The notes beneath the pieces are model-generated. The model was not told where the DNA came from, made no database searches, and was given only the letters and a program-made list of their open reading frames with translations. From the NCBI GenBank assembly GCA_016169945.1, contig JADLSH010000334.1, positions 170,784-234,783 of the forward strand: a DNA stretch of 64,000 nt. The letters are read 5' to 3'. Of the stretch, positions 44,720-57,405 are shown in pieces (the stretch's first letter is position 1; each line of letters opens with the position of its first letter). Source of the stretch: Trachythela sp. YZ-2020 (taxonomy: Eukaryota > Cnidaria > Anthozoa > Malacalcyonacea > Clavulariidae). Made by a program: the position numbers and the translations under genes.

Positions 44720-46030
44720 GTTCTGTAACCATGGTAACACGCAACACTGTGTATTTCTCTTACTTTTTGTACAAAACGGTAAAATACTGATAAGATTTAT
44801 AATTTTAACTATAAAATTATGAATTTCCCTACTATATTAAGTAGGTGTGTGATTATGTACTTTTAGCTTTGATTGTGGCGGACAACATGGCAATCTGCTA
44901 TGTTCTCACATACCCGGGTGTGAATATCCCAGCGAAATTAGATAATATTATGTCATCGAGTTTCTATTTTGGGGGTCTCAATAAACCTTAACACTGCTTC
45001 TTGGGCAATAATTTTTCGTTCGTCTAAAAAGTAAGTAATACATTTGCTATTTCAAAACAACCAAAAAATTGACGTATCCTGAAATGCAACTCGAGATTTG
45101 TACTGGTTGGTATATCCAAGAGTGAAGTTGACTTTTCCAACTCTTTTTCTCCGGGCGGGAAACGCGCACGATAATCCCCGAGTCGGCGCGAAGCGCCGTG
45201 CGAGGGTAATAATTCCGCTCGGATATTTACACTTGGGTATGTGACAACATAGCGGAATGCAAAGTCGTCCACCATTATGCAATGATCGGTTTTCTACGTT
45301 ATGCGCATGCGAGAGTTCAGGCCGAGAAAAAACTGGTAACTAGCAACCTCACGATTGGCTAAGATAAATAATTTGTTTTTTTATGAATACGTCAAAACTT
45401 AACTGCCATTTAATTTTGCAAACTTTTTCAAAAACGTTTTGTATTCGGGGTCAGGACATAAACAAACAAAGTCTCTAAAACGAGAAAAATGATAATTATT
45501 TAGAGGACTTTCACATGTTAAAATTAACAGGAGGAAAAAACAGTCCAAAGACCGAAGAAGCCTTTGTGTCTATGTGTCTATTTTGCATGTGTCTATTTTG
45601 TATACTTGCTTTTGCCGTATTGGCATGCAGTATATTATAGTTTGTGGATTTGAAAATGCGTAGGTCATCCTGTGCAGTCAATACAACATTGATTGATCTT
45701 AAAAGGTATTTTAGTATTAATTCAAATACGTTATAGAATAAGAAACAACATATTAAATCTCAAAACCTTCATTTCAAAAACAAGTGCGAAGAGAAGAATG
45801 AAAATACTGTTCAAAAAACAGTTGAAGTTTCGAAATGTTTTCTCAGATTTCTAAAGTTTAATTTTACAATAATCAAAGCTAAAAGAGTACATAATAACAT
45901 ACCTACTTTATATGGTTGGGCAATTGATAATTTTATAGTCAAAATTAACAAATCTTATCAATATTTTATCATTTTGTACAACTGAAATAAAAGAAATATA
46001 CGGTGTTGCGTGTTACCATGGTTACAGTGA
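44720..46030. repeat. Dispersed foldback repeat Y, copy A
   Basis: Left end tgtaaccatggtaacacgcaa, right end ttgcgtgttaccatggttaca; arms of about 150 bp continue through ttgataagattt and actataaaattat. The interior has a second inverted pair (cacatacccgggtgtgaatatcc at about 44908; ggatatttacacttgggtatgtg at about 45222). The right part matches 50445-51340 in inverted orientation. No ORF. Confidence 0.75.
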
Positions 46031-48420
46031 TCGACTCAGTACTTCATGTTGCAATAACCTTTGGGGGAGTAAATTGTGTGGTTCGAATGGGCGAGGGGAT
46101 TCTGCATGCATTTATTTCTAGTTTGTTCAGTATTTTGAATGCGACTTTCTCAGCAAGTATTATCCCCCTTGTAACAAAACACCCTTTGAAATCCTTACAA
46201 CACAATCTTTTGAACGGGGGTCTAACGCACTGCCGTCTAAATATTACGCAAGCGAAAGATAGCACTAAAACTCCAAAACTTTGGCAAACTTACTTCATCA
46301 CATTAATTAGGAACGAAATCTTGAATATCTCTAAATCGTTTTGGAATTTCTCTCATATATTTTACAGACATGTAGCTTATATTCAAGCGTTTATATGTGG
46401 AAAGTTTCGTCTCTATAGGGCAAGCAGAAATATTTTTAATAATTTAAAATTTTTGTGATATTATGTTTACCTTTAGCTAAAAACACATGAAAATCAAGCT
46501 ACCGGGCTTTTGGACCGTAGGAATCAATTACCGGTTCCCATATGTCCGTAGGGTGCAATCAACCTGTAGTTTTGGTTGAGAAAACATGTACTTCCGGTTT
46601 GTCTTCACGCTTGGAGTGAGGCACGTTGAGAACATGAACAAAAACTTTTGAATATTTCGGTATTTTCCTGAAACGTCGTCTATCAGGAATATTTTGAAAG
46701 ACCAAGCTAATGATTTTATGCTGAAAAACACTCGAGGGGCCGAATTTATGATCGACGGAATTACTGGCATATTAAAATATAGTAATTATCGAAAATACAA
46801 TTTTGCTTGTCTTTCAAAGACCATAAATCACTCAAATATTGTTGTATAGAACTGAGTTTTCGGTCAATAGGTAGAGATTTTCCCGTCGTAATACTGTCCT
46901 TGTTTGGCACATAAATCCCAAACTCGTCTTTGAAAATGATATTTATGCCAAGATTTTTATTGAACTGTTAACCAACTGTAATATTCATCATTGTTGGATA
47001 AAAGTACGGTCAAGGGGCTTTTCAACGGTTAACGGCGAACCAATTTAAAACAATGTATAGACCTATCATTTAGTATAATATTTCGCTGCTATATGCCCGT
47101 TAACCGTTGAAACGACATCAAATATTTTCGTTAATCGTTTGAAATAATCTTATATCTTATTATATCACGTTTATGCTCCTAAAATCATAGGAACATACTC
47201 GCGATTCCGTATCGTAGTGCGGTACTTTGTTCTCAATCAGTGGTCTCTACTGCAATTATATAACCCGTGAAAAATGATGTTACTCTACTAAAATAGCCCG
47301 GTATGCAGGGTTGAGCATGACAATAATTTCGTTTCTTTTTTTCTGAACTTCGTCACTATGTTTAGCAATAGCTAAGCGGCTCCGATATCCTGGAGAATGT
47401 TTGCATATTAATGTGAATTGCCGTTTCGTAAAGCAAACCCTGTTACCAATCATGATCAATTTGTGTATGCCAAGTGTTGGATATGTTTCTATACAAAGCT
47501 TTCAATGATGACATGGAATAAATTCATTTAGAAATTCAGTTTACCATAAGTCTAATAAACAGTTTACTTTTATCTGAACGTGTATATTATGTCCTAATTA
47601 ATACATTTTTCTTTGCTTACAATATAAATATCAAATATGTATGGTCTGCAACAATTGGTAATATGGTTGTACATTTCGGTTCATTATAATACTTGCAATG
47701 TAGAATTTAGCAAATAATTATTCCTCCATCATAACACAAATATATGATTGTGGTTCTCTAACCATAACTAACAAACATTTCCCATGCAAGCAAAATTTTT
47801 ACATTCAGAGAATCTTGGACATCATGGTTTGGGACTGCCTTTCCCTCTATATACAAAATTCGCATAACCCCTTATGATAAATGCCCTGTCAAGTTTTGTT
47901 GTGTTTCTTAAGCCTCCACTCCCCTAAATGCCCTGTCAAGTTTTGTTGTGTTTCTTAAGCCTCCACTCCCCTAAACTCAAGGTTGAGCTTGTGTCACGGT
48001 AAATGATAAATTTTGGATTGTTCACAACATTGAACTGGGGAGAGGGTGTCACGAAACTTGTTTTGTCAGTGTACATTAACTTTGCAATATTGCGAGTAAT
48101 GGTCTCGATCAAGTGTTATGTCCAAGATTGCAGGTTTGGCTGATTACGACAGTCGAGCAGGGTTCAAATGTACCAATTGGAATTGCCTTCGCACCTGCAC
48201 CTTTGACACTGAGAAAACTGATGAAGATGAGACTTCTATACAATAAATTGCACCAATAGACCTTTACCAAAATATTATATATGTATACCAAAATATATTA
48301 ATTTGGCGGTTAATCGCACTGTAATTTCGCTATTGCATAAACCAGTTCCCGTGACAATGGGATTAAATTGATGAAGCCTGAAAATTGAGATGAATTGATT
48401 TCTTATTGAAACTACGTTTT
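46031..48420. other. Non-coding interval with small repeats
   Basis: A 151-codon ORF at 46003-46458 has no recognised motif and starts inside repeat Y, so it is probably chance. Small inverted repeat tttcaacggttaacgg / ccgttaaccgttgaaa at about 47019-47117. Tandem duplication of a 47-bp unit (aaatgccctgtcaagttttg...) at 47879-47974. Confidence 0.5.
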
Positions 48421-49170
48421 ATTGTAGTGTGCAAAACTACCTGAAAAATACAATAAAAACTTCGACGTTTCGAGCGAAAGCCCTTCGTCTGGAAGTTAGT
48501 AGGACTTCCAGTTGTCACTAACATTTCGACATTTCATTGGCATGACGTTAACGTTTCGGGCGAAGGCCCTTCCTGACGAAGGGCCTTCGCTCGAAACGTT
48601 GAAGTTCTTATGGTATTTTTCAGGTAGTTTTACATAACAATCAACCGCCGAATCTTTCAGTCTTATACAGGGTGTATCAAAAAACTGCAAATACCATAAT
48701 TTGTATGCCCGAGATCATACATTAGAATTTCAATGGCTGTGCAAATAATTACGCTTCTGGGATTTGAAAATACGTTGTACTTCAATTTGTTTGTTAGACA
48801 CAATTTGCTTTGCCTACGGTCGATCATGTTTACTAACGCTCCCTAACCATTGTGTTTTGCGTACCCTAGGGTTATGTGCTTTTCCAATAAACACGATTTT
48901 AGACGGAAGTTGAGTTTGCTCGTATACGTTTAAAACAAGAAATTCTCTTAGTTCTGTTCTTAACTGAGCCATTCGTAATCGAACTCATAAGTTTAATTCA
49001 CTTTGTGTGCTTGTTTTGATACCCCTGGGAAACGTATTTTCAAATCCCAGAAGCGTAATTATTTGCACAGCCATTGAAATTCTAATGTATGATCTCGTGC
49101 ATATACAAATTATGGTATTTGCAGTTTTTTTGATACACCCTGTAGTCTACCCACACTGGCACCGCACGTT
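48421..49170. mobile_element. Foldback MITE copy 2 with a nested mariner-type MITE
   Basis: The same family as 72-279: tgcaaaactacctgaaaaatac at the left, gtatttttcaggtagttttac and caaccgccg further in. The outer terminal piece (ccacactggcaccgcac) is displaced to about 49150 because a 477-bp element (48667-49143) has inserted between. That element starts acagggtgtatcaaaaaa and ends ttttttgatacaccctgta, with TA at each end. Confidence 0.8.
48667..49143. mobile_element. Mariner-type MITE, acagggtgtatc family
   Basis: Long arms: 48667-48778 (to tttgaaaatacgtt) and 49031-49143 are reverse complements. A second copy is at 58534-58963. The interior carries an antisense remnant of a short ORF that the other copy encodes as MAQLTTEQRVFLVLKYAQ, resembling the helix-turn-helix start of Tc1/mariner-type transposases. 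Confidence 0.75.
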
Positions 49171-50444
49171 TAAGTATTGTAGTTACTAGATTATATATTA
49201 ATAGTATTCAGAGCAGAATCTATATTTGCGAATGTTATTGCTATGTACAACAATATATGTACAAATCCGATAGTTTATCTTGAAATGACTATTTTTTTAT
49301 ACTTGAAATTTCGACATTTCGCATTAAGCAATTGCCCACAAACACGTCAGCGAACTGTTTTCTCTCAAAGATCTTTATTAAAAGTAGGAATACTAATCAG
49401 TCATGCATGATCGTCCCTGCGTCATATCATCAAAAAACAAGTATTGTCTACATAGAAATAACCATGCATAATGCCTGTTTATAATATTGAAAAATGTCAT
49501 TAGCGGTGAGTAGACTTTTGTGATTTCATTGTGCACCTTGACTGTTCTGACGAAGTTAGTAATACAAAAAGGATAATATCAAGGCCTTTCACTTCAACCT
49601 ACTCCATGGTAAGCCTTTTTCTATCAGTGATTAATATTTCAACGCTGTATGAAATTTCAACAATATTACATAGTACCTATGCATGCTTATACTCGTATTA
49701 CATGTAGTATTAAACTAAAGAGTCGACGTCGACTAAATTACATTATACTATTTGGCCGAGCAATTAGTCTCGCAAAATCGCTAGATTTTGCAATGGCTAT
49801 AGGCTTTGAGTTTTGTAGTTGCACTTGCAGTTTCTTAATTGTTTAGGTCTAAAATATGTCCATAGTTTTCGTTCACGGGTAACACGACGTATATATTAAA
49901 CGACGTTTTAAATGCCATATGCTGATAGCGAAATAGCTCTGTTTTGCCAAAGCGCTAGTCAGTAGGAAATACTTACACATTAGGTAAACACAATATAGAA
50001 AACCTGTCTCAATACGCCTGTGGCTTATTCATGCGGCTGGTTATATTATATCATGGAGTAAGGTCCGGGGGGGGGGACGGCAGGGGGAGCAAAATACACG
50101 GGGCCCGGGCTAAATAATTTTAATAATTTTTATGCGGGTTAAAGAATTTTTATCAGACTCGTATTTGCTCATTGTTTCTTCAAAATGGATGAAAAACGTG
50201 TCATTCAACAGCTAAAAGCCTGATCTTTCTTAATATAAAAAAATCGAGTTACCAAGTCATTTACACACAATAGCGTGCTGAAGTTGGATTACCTTTTTTT
50301 TGAGACACCATGTACAATACATCCGTCGAGAAAGTGTTAACATTGTTTTTATTGTAATAGAAATATATGCATGCAGAATTCCCTCGTCCATTCGAACCAA
50401 ACCATTTACTCCCCAAAAGTTATTGTAACATGAATTACTAAGCC
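49171..50444. other. Non-coding interval
   Basis: No gene or clear repeat. A G10 run lies near 50070. Confidence 0.5.
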
Positions 50445-51400
50445 GATCACTGTAACCATGGTAACACGCAACGCAATCAACACGACAACACTGTATATAT
50501 ATTTTGTAAATATGTACACAATGGTGAAATATTGATAAGATTTGTACTTTTAACTATAAAATTATCAAGTGCCCAACTATATAAAGTAGGTAGGTTATTA
50601 TGTACTCTTTTAGCTTTGATTTACTGTAAAATTAAACCTTAGACGAATACACGTCTCACAAAACGTTTCGAAATTTTCGTAAAACTTCAACTGTTTTTTT
50701 AACAGTATTTTTATACTTCGTTTTCGCACTAGTTTTGAAAGGAAGTTTTTGAGATTTAATATGTTGTTTCTTATTCCACAACGTATTTGAATCAATAGAA
50801 AATACTTTTTAAAATTAGTCCGTCAATGTTGTATTGACCACACAGGATGACCTACGCAGTTTCAAATTCACAAAAGCAAGTATGCAAAATAGCAAAGCAA
50901 GTATGCAAAATAGCAAAAGCAAGTATGCAAAATAGACACTTATAATGCTTTAAAACTCGAAAATCGTTTCCTTTTTTCAGTCTTTTGACTGCTTTTCCTC
51001 CTGTTGACTTTAACAAGTGAAAGTCCTCTAAAAAATTTCATTTATCTTACTTTGAAAACTTTATTTGTATGTATTATTTCCCGACTCCTGAGTACAAAGC
51101 AATGTACAAAACTATTTTTGAAAAAAGTTTGCAAAATGGCAGTTAAGTTTCTGACGTGTTATTAAAAACAAATTATCTGTCTTAGCCAATCATGAGGTTG
51201 CTAGTTACCAGTTTTCTCTCGGCCTAAATTCGCGCATGAGCATAAAGTAGAAAACCGTCCATGACGTAGAGTCCGTGACTTATTGGCGGACGACTTTGCA
51301 TTCCGCTACGTTGTCACATACCCGGGTGTAAATATCCGAGCGGAATTTAGTACCCTCGCACGGAGCTTCGCGCTGGCTCGGGGATAACATTCTGTCGAAA
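50445..51400. repeat. Dispersed foldback repeat Y, copy B
   Basis: From ctgtaaccatggtaacacgcaa to cgctggctcggggataac; aligns in inverted orientation with 45170-46030. Contains a local triplication of a unit of about 21 bp (aagcaagtatgcaaaatagc) at 50874-50937. Confidence 0.75.
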
Positions 51401-52301
51401 ATATACAATTGTTTGCTCAAAGCAAAGTTTGTTCAGACGGATACGGATTACCTCCAAACAGAAAGAACTGCCAGCAATGCAAACATATGCCACCTTGACA
51501 TAAGCGGCGATTAAATTGATTAAATATAAATTTAAAACTTTGGGCTCCAGCGTCGGCCACGGCGTATAATCTGCATGTAAACAGAAAAGATATACTTTCT
51601 CGACTTTTTGTTCAATTAAACCATAAGTCTTTCGTCGTACTAACTATTCTGACTAAGGAAGAAATCTTGCATATGCATAGTACTTTAATTTTATAGACAA
51701 AGTTAAAAAGTTATTTTCCTTGATCTTCGTCTGTATAGTCAAAATCAGAGATGTCAATTAACAGGTATATCTTGTTCACCAACATTTAAACTTCTCGAAA
51801 ATCAGGTTGATAGCTTGTAACAAACAATGGCTTCAAACTATATTTTGGCACAATTTTTATGTTGGCTGGGGCTCTACTCATTTTGGCTACTGTTATTACT
51901 CAGTCTCCTAGTCTCCTAGCCAATTAGCGGCGCGTATGCGCCGTTCCGGGCGTCAGCCTGTGGCAAGTGTAATAATTCTGCTTGGCTATTTACACCCGTG
52001 AAAAAGAGAGCTAGCCGTTTTCAAAGTTCATAATTGATTGCGCACGCGTCGCTATGGTTCATCGTTCATTGGTGATTGGTGGTCATCTCACTGATTTCAA
52101 AAGTATGGCGGATTGTCAGGACTGGAATGAGTGAGATTATAGTCTATAGAAAAACATGAGAAAGTCTACATGAATTAAAAGTCGCTTTTTGAAACTTTAG
52201 GAAAACCTGTGGAACGAATTTTATCGCTTTTACTTTATAACATAATTTTAGTATATAGATTGTTGATGTATTTGTTGCTCTAAAAACTGTTGCTATTATA
52301 C

Positions 52302-53508
52302 CGGGTGGGGCAAAAAAAAGTACGACTGTTTGATTTAGTATTACTTAAAAACTAAAAGAGCTATTACACATTTTGATATATACCATGTGCATTTTCATGC
52401 AATATTTACTGAGATAGCTGCGTTTAAACGTGACTAAACACTTTTGGAACTGTCGAGAATTAGCTAAAAACGGCCTATTAAACTAATTTGATAACCGTTA
52501 CCATTTTATCGTAAGTATTATTTAAATGAAGTGAAGTTGAAGTTAGAAATGTTTCTTGAATAGATATGCTCTTTTATTCTAACATTTGGCCTTCTAACTT
52601 CAACTTCACTTCATGGAAACGAATACTTACGTAAAATGCAGGTGGATCGATACAGTTTTCGAAAATCCAGGTGTCCAACACTTTGAAATTTTTAAACTCC
52701 GTATTTTTTGGTGTTATTCACCACGTATCGGGGTTTTCATATATTTTGATCTTTCTACTTTCAAATTATGTTAGTTTTAGTAACACATAGTTCGTTGCTA
52801 TGGCAACATACGCGTACGAAATTCACTCCAAAATAGCCTATCGCCTCGTGTAGTTGGAAAAGAAGCATGGTTACCCCCAATTTTTTTCGTGCATTATTTT
52901 ACTTGCAAGACAGACTAACAATAAGCAAAATATAAAAAATTTCTGTAATGCCATTTTTGTGAAAAAGGCAAAAATGTCGTTTTCTTCAATAAATTTTTTG
53001 GCATTACAGAATAATTTTTGGCATAATTTTTATTTTTGGTATAATGAAAGATTTTCGCGCTGCAATACAGCATGCAAAATCTGAACATAGGTCACCGGAC
53101 AAAATAATGAGATATAGCGCATTGTTTTTCAAAAATGGAATTTTTTAATGACGTCAGCAATTGACATGAAAACAGCATATAACACGCGTAATGACGCGAG
53201 GTGGCGCGAGCAACTGCCCACGTCAGGTAATTTTGGAAGTTCTTCGTTAATACTCCCGCGCGCACAAATGCTCACGCGGGTTTGTACATATAGTATGAAG
53301 TTTTGTTTTCGCGATTCTTGAATAAGGTTTTTGTGATTACTATATCGAGTCACCTTAATAGGCCATTTTTAGCTAATTCTCGACACTTCCAAAAATGTTT
53401 ACTCAAGTTTAAACGCAGCTATCTCGATCAATATTGCACGAAAATGCACATGGCATATATCACAATTTAAGTTAGACATCGCTGAATGCAAAGCAACTTG
53501 TTTAAGTG

Positions 53509-53539
<31 letters not shown>

Positions 53540-53897
53540 TTTATTTTATTTAGCTTCGCCAACTAGGGCAGGGTCACCACACCAGCATATGCCAATTACT
53601 GTGGGCCCTTTTACCTAACCCACCCTGTCAACTTTCCCTGTGGGGGGAAACCGGAGTACCCGGAGAAAACCCACGACTTTCGGCAGAGCGTTGACTTTAC
53701 TCTTTTCACTTGAGGACTGGGTTCGAGTCGCATTGAGAAAGTTCTCACTGAGACTTGAACCCGCGACCTTAGAGGTGAAAGGCAAGTGCGCTAACCACTT
53801 CGCCACCGAAGCCCATGTAATGAAGCCCGTGTAATAGCTCTTTTAGTTTTTAAGTTATACTAAATCGAACAGTCGTACTTTTTTTTGCCCCACCCGG
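52302..53897. mobile_element. Mariner-type element, ccgggtggggcaaaaaa family, TA target
   Basis: Ends ccgggtggggcaaaaaaaag and reverse complement, flanked by TA. Arms of about 190 bp continue through aactaaaagagctattacac and taaacgcagctatctc. An internal hairpin (gaagtgaagttgaagttaga / tctaacttcaacttcacttc) lies at 52530-52617. No transposase. The right arm is interrupted by a SINE at 53509-53814. Confidence 0.85.
53509..53814 (-). mobile_element. tRNA-derived SINE
   Basis: On the minus strand the head reads like a tRNA: ggcttcggtggcgaagtggt (A box tggcgaagtgg) then gggttcaagtctcag (B box). The body contains the gaaaccggagtacccggaga phrase seen in widespread invertebrate SINEs. The 3' end is a tail of ataaaataaaat followed by about 30 A. 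Inserted in the right arm of the mariner-type element. Confidence 0.85.
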
Positions 53898-54274
53898 TAT
53901 ATACATAGTTTTTCATTTTATTCCAAGTTAAAGTATCGTATATTTTATATTATCAAAAACTGTAAATTAAAAAAAGAGCGAAATCATGTTTACGAAATCA
54001 TTTTGCATATTTTCAACTGCTTTCATTTCAAAATAACTTCTCAGTAAAACTAGTTAAAAGGCAGTTTAGTTTTAATGTTTCAAGAACTTTTCGAAACGTT
54101 CTATTGCGGAAGGTTGAGTTTTGCATTAATTTGAAGTTTATTGAATGTATAATAAAATACCTATACATCATATATTTTGGAATTTTATGGCTAAAACAAC
54201 TAGTCTTTTGATTACTTTTGCTGTTTTATACCCTGTTTTATACTGCGTAAAAACATCTATATTTATATGTAATA

Positions 54275-54372
54275 TATACAAACCGCGCGACAGGTCTTTA
54301 TCTGATTTAAAACATCGAGGTGCAGCCGAGTGTTTTAGATCTGATAAAGGCCGAAGTGCAAGGTTTGTATAT
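54275..54372. mobile_element. 98-bp palindromic MITE
   Basis: Ends tatacaaaccgcgcgacagg...atctgat and its imperfect reverse complement (atctgataaaggccgaagtgcaaggtttgtata). Confidence 0.6.
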
Positions 54373-54888
54373 GACTTCTAAAATGACTCGTTTTGTACCA
54401 CCCATTTTCCAAAATTTTATTCCATTCATGATTCGTACAAATCATTATTAACTGACTCTTGCAAATGTACATGGCCTTATAAATCCTTAAATTGTTCATA
54501 TATTTTTCAATTGGTTTTTCAATTTTTCTCGCTTCGCTCTAATATCAATACAATATGAACAAAATATTGTTTAATTACACGCTTCCTTCATGTTCTCCCA
54601 ACATTCCCCGCGTGCATTATAACACCATAAATGCACGCAACTCGTTTTCTATTTCTTAAGTAGTGCGTCATTGGCTAGCACTCGCGCATGCACATAACAA
54701 CAGAACCGTCACCCGTCGAACTAGTTAGACAGGCTAACTTCTCACTTTACATAGCGGAAATGTTACCCTCGCCCCAGGTATGCGTCCAGGATGGCATATC
54801 ACACTGTTGCCACGACGACAAAGTGCTATTAATTTACCCACTTTCCATAACTTATGTCGCCAAACCAATAATCATCATCCCCACCATA

Positions 54889-56171
54889 CGATCTGATCTA
54901 AAACTCCACACGAGTCAGAACACGAGTGAACACGAATGAAGACGAGTGAACACCAGTGGACAGGAGTGGAACACGGGTGAACACGAGTGAACACGAGTGA
55001 ACACAAGTGGAACACGAGTGAATACGAATGAAATACAACTACAAATGACACTTAGGCACTATAAATATATAGGAATCAGGAAATAAAACCCCAAATTTCC
55101 AGTCATTTATTGAAAAAGGCTTGGAAACGTTAATTTATTGCGTGCTTCTGCTCAGTGTTCTACTCGGGATTTATTACAAGCGTTTTCTCTGACTCTGGGC
55201 TACACGACTGTGGACTACACAACCATTTGGAGTTTGGAAAACGTGGGTGTCAATTTGGGGAATTCTACTTTTTGTACATATGTATTTAGTTGTTGTTTGG
55301 ACAATTGTTGTGTATATTTAAGTATATGATTTAATTTAATTGCAATTTAAACGCAAATATTGTCAATTAATTGTAATATTAATAACGTTATTGTTATAGC
55401 CAAACGCAAGCCATTTATGGAAATATAATGTACATTGACCATTTCACTTTTCAGTCCATGTTCTGTTATTGCTAACTATCATTTGAATTAAAATGCTTTC
55501 TTTCATTCATATCTGTATGTCGTTTAATTTCAAAAAGGTATTGTCGGATGATTTGAAATATGTAAGCAAACAACAATGAAAGCATTTTTATTCAAATGAT
55601 AATTATCAATAACACAACGTGGACTCACGGGACTGAAAAGTGAAATGGTCAATGTACATTATATTTCCATAAATGGCTTGCGTTTAGCTAACAATTAACG
55701 TTATTAATATTACAATAAATTAACAATATTCGCCTTTAAATAGCAACTAAATTAAATCAAATATAAACAACAATTGTCCAAACAACAACTAAATGCATAT
55801 GTACCAAAAGTAGAATATCCACATTGACAACCACGTTTTCCAAACTCCAAATAGTTGTGTAGTCAACTGTCGTAATTTAGCCCAAAGAAAACGCTTGTAA
55901 TAAATGCCGAGTAGAACACTGAGCGGCAGCACGCAATAAATTAACTTTTCCAAGCCTTTTTTCAATTAATAAAACTGGGTAATTAGGGTTTATTTCCTGT
56001 TTACTAAATATCTATAGAGCCTAAATGGCATTTTTAGTTGTATTTCATCTGTTCACTCGGGTTCACTTGTGTTCATTCGTGTTCATTCGTGTTCACTCGT
56101 GTTCATTCGTGTTCACTCGTGTTCATTCGTGTTCACTCGTGTTCTGACTCGTGTGGAGTTTTAGATCAGAT
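54889..56171. mobile_element. 1.28-kb foldback with subterminal minisatellites and 9-bp TSD
   Basis: The two arms of about 600 bp are near reverse complements over their whole length (atctgatctaaaactccac ... gtggagttttagatcagat). Inside each end lies a minisatellite of a 10-bp unit (acacgagtga; reverse on the right, cgtgttcact). The sequence cccaccata is duplicated exactly at 54880-54888 and 56172-56180. No ORF. The 9-bp TSD and foldback structure with subterminal repeats fit a Mutator-type foldback. Confidence 0.85.
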
Positions 56172-56613
56172 CCCACCATAAACGAAACAACATTTTATGC
56201 ATACGTGCATCGTTTTCGAAAGTCTGAGACGCTAGGTTAACACCGTAGCATAATTATTCGGTATCAATCATGAAATCTCGCAAAGAGTAGAAATTACTGA
56301 AAAAATGAACAATCATTCTTACGTACTGTAAACATAGTCGTAAACAGACATTTTAAAATTTCCAGTTAATCTGTTGTCGATAGTAATGAAGATCTCCTAC
56401 TTTTCACTCGAGTCCAGCCTTTTCAGATTGTTTTTTCTATTGTATTGGAAATTAAACGATTTAAACGATATACCTTAATTCCCTCCCAATATGAACAGTA
56501 AAATATCCGAAACCTTGTAGTATATTTGAAATGTTCCCCTAAAAAATTACTGCTATCAGTATTAATAACTGTATTTTTGGATTTTGTGTAATGCCAAAAT
56601 AACAATTTTTTAG

Positions 56614-56899
56614 GTAACACCGAAAGCCAGCTAGATTTTGGTTCAAACGATAAGTTATATCATGCTGAAGGACGTTCAATATTTTACCCAGCGATAATGA
56701 GTGGAAATACAGAGTTGATCAAATATCTTCAATGTCACGTGTAGAGTTCAACAAAACTTTTATCAAATGAGATGAAGAATGACAACCACGGGGCGTTGGA
56801 AAATAGCATTATGAAATAATATGACTGATTTGCTGAACATCTTGCTACAACTTGAGGATACTTCACAAGAAAACCATTTACCAGAATCAGTTATTACAG
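56614..56899 (+). pseudogene. Possible ankyrin-type exon remnant
   Basis: After an acceptor-like tttttag the frame reads NTESQLDFGSNDKLYHAEGRSIFYPAIMSGNTELIKYLQ, where SIFYPAIMSGNTELIKYL has the spacing of an ankyrin repeat helix pair, then an in-frame TAG. Later MTDLLNILLQLEDTSQEN runs in another frame up to a donor-like cag|gtata. It could be a broken exon of the same gene as the exons at 63.2-63.9 kb. Weak evidence. Confidence 0.3.
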
Positions 56900-57405
56900 G
56901 TATATTTGTGAGGTAAGGAAGCTCATATAATATGTAACTGTCAATTAGCTAGAATTACCGAGACATTTTGCAAAAATTAGGCCGACGACGCGTAGTGAAC
57001 GAGGCCAGTATTTGGATAAATGGCTAGGTTCGAGTTCTGGTCATGTCGAGTTTTTTTATGTGTTGTAGTCTTATTGCTTGATATGGTGCTTTAACAGACC
57101 AAATGTTTGAATAAGGATCGAGGGACCGAAAAACCACTTTATATGCAGAGTACAGTAACATTTGAGTAATTGTGACTTTTGTGTGATTCAAGCTATAATT
57201 GCGTACCAATCGTATTGTGTGTACGGCAAACTGTAGTAAATTCATGCCAAATTTCGCTTGGCTTTTTCACTTGTCTTACTCAATGGTATGGTAAATGTAA
57301 TATTTATGTAATCTAGAGCAGGGTATAATTTTATTATTTTAAATAACTCACGAGCATTAGCAGAAAACAGGATTGTAAATTTAATGTTTAATAGTTAGTA
57401 TAGGT

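Larger units (their letters stand above)
51918..54252 (+). repeat. Dispersed repeat X, copy 2, interrupted by a mariner-type element
   Basis: Aligns with copy 1 as described there. The unbroken stretch 52008-52301 shows the two insertion sites that are filled in copy 1. Copy 2 itself is interrupted by 52302-53897; the matching position in copy 1, near 43075, is empty. Confidence 0.7.

Noticed and set aside
46003..46458. 151-codon ORF as a gene
   Set aside because: It begins inside repeat Y, has no motif and no similarity I recognise; composition looks random.
50874..50937. Repeated aagcaagtatgcaaaatag units as a CRISPR array
   Set aside because: Units are contiguous with no spacers, in a eukaryotic repeat; a local triplication.
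53509..53814. Functional tRNA gene on the minus strand
   Set aside because: Although A and B boxes are present, there is no clean acceptor stem and it continues into a SINE body and poly-A tail.
53615..53834. Overlapping ORFs on both strands as genes
   Set aside because: They lie within the SINE body and tRNA-like head; translation is incidental.
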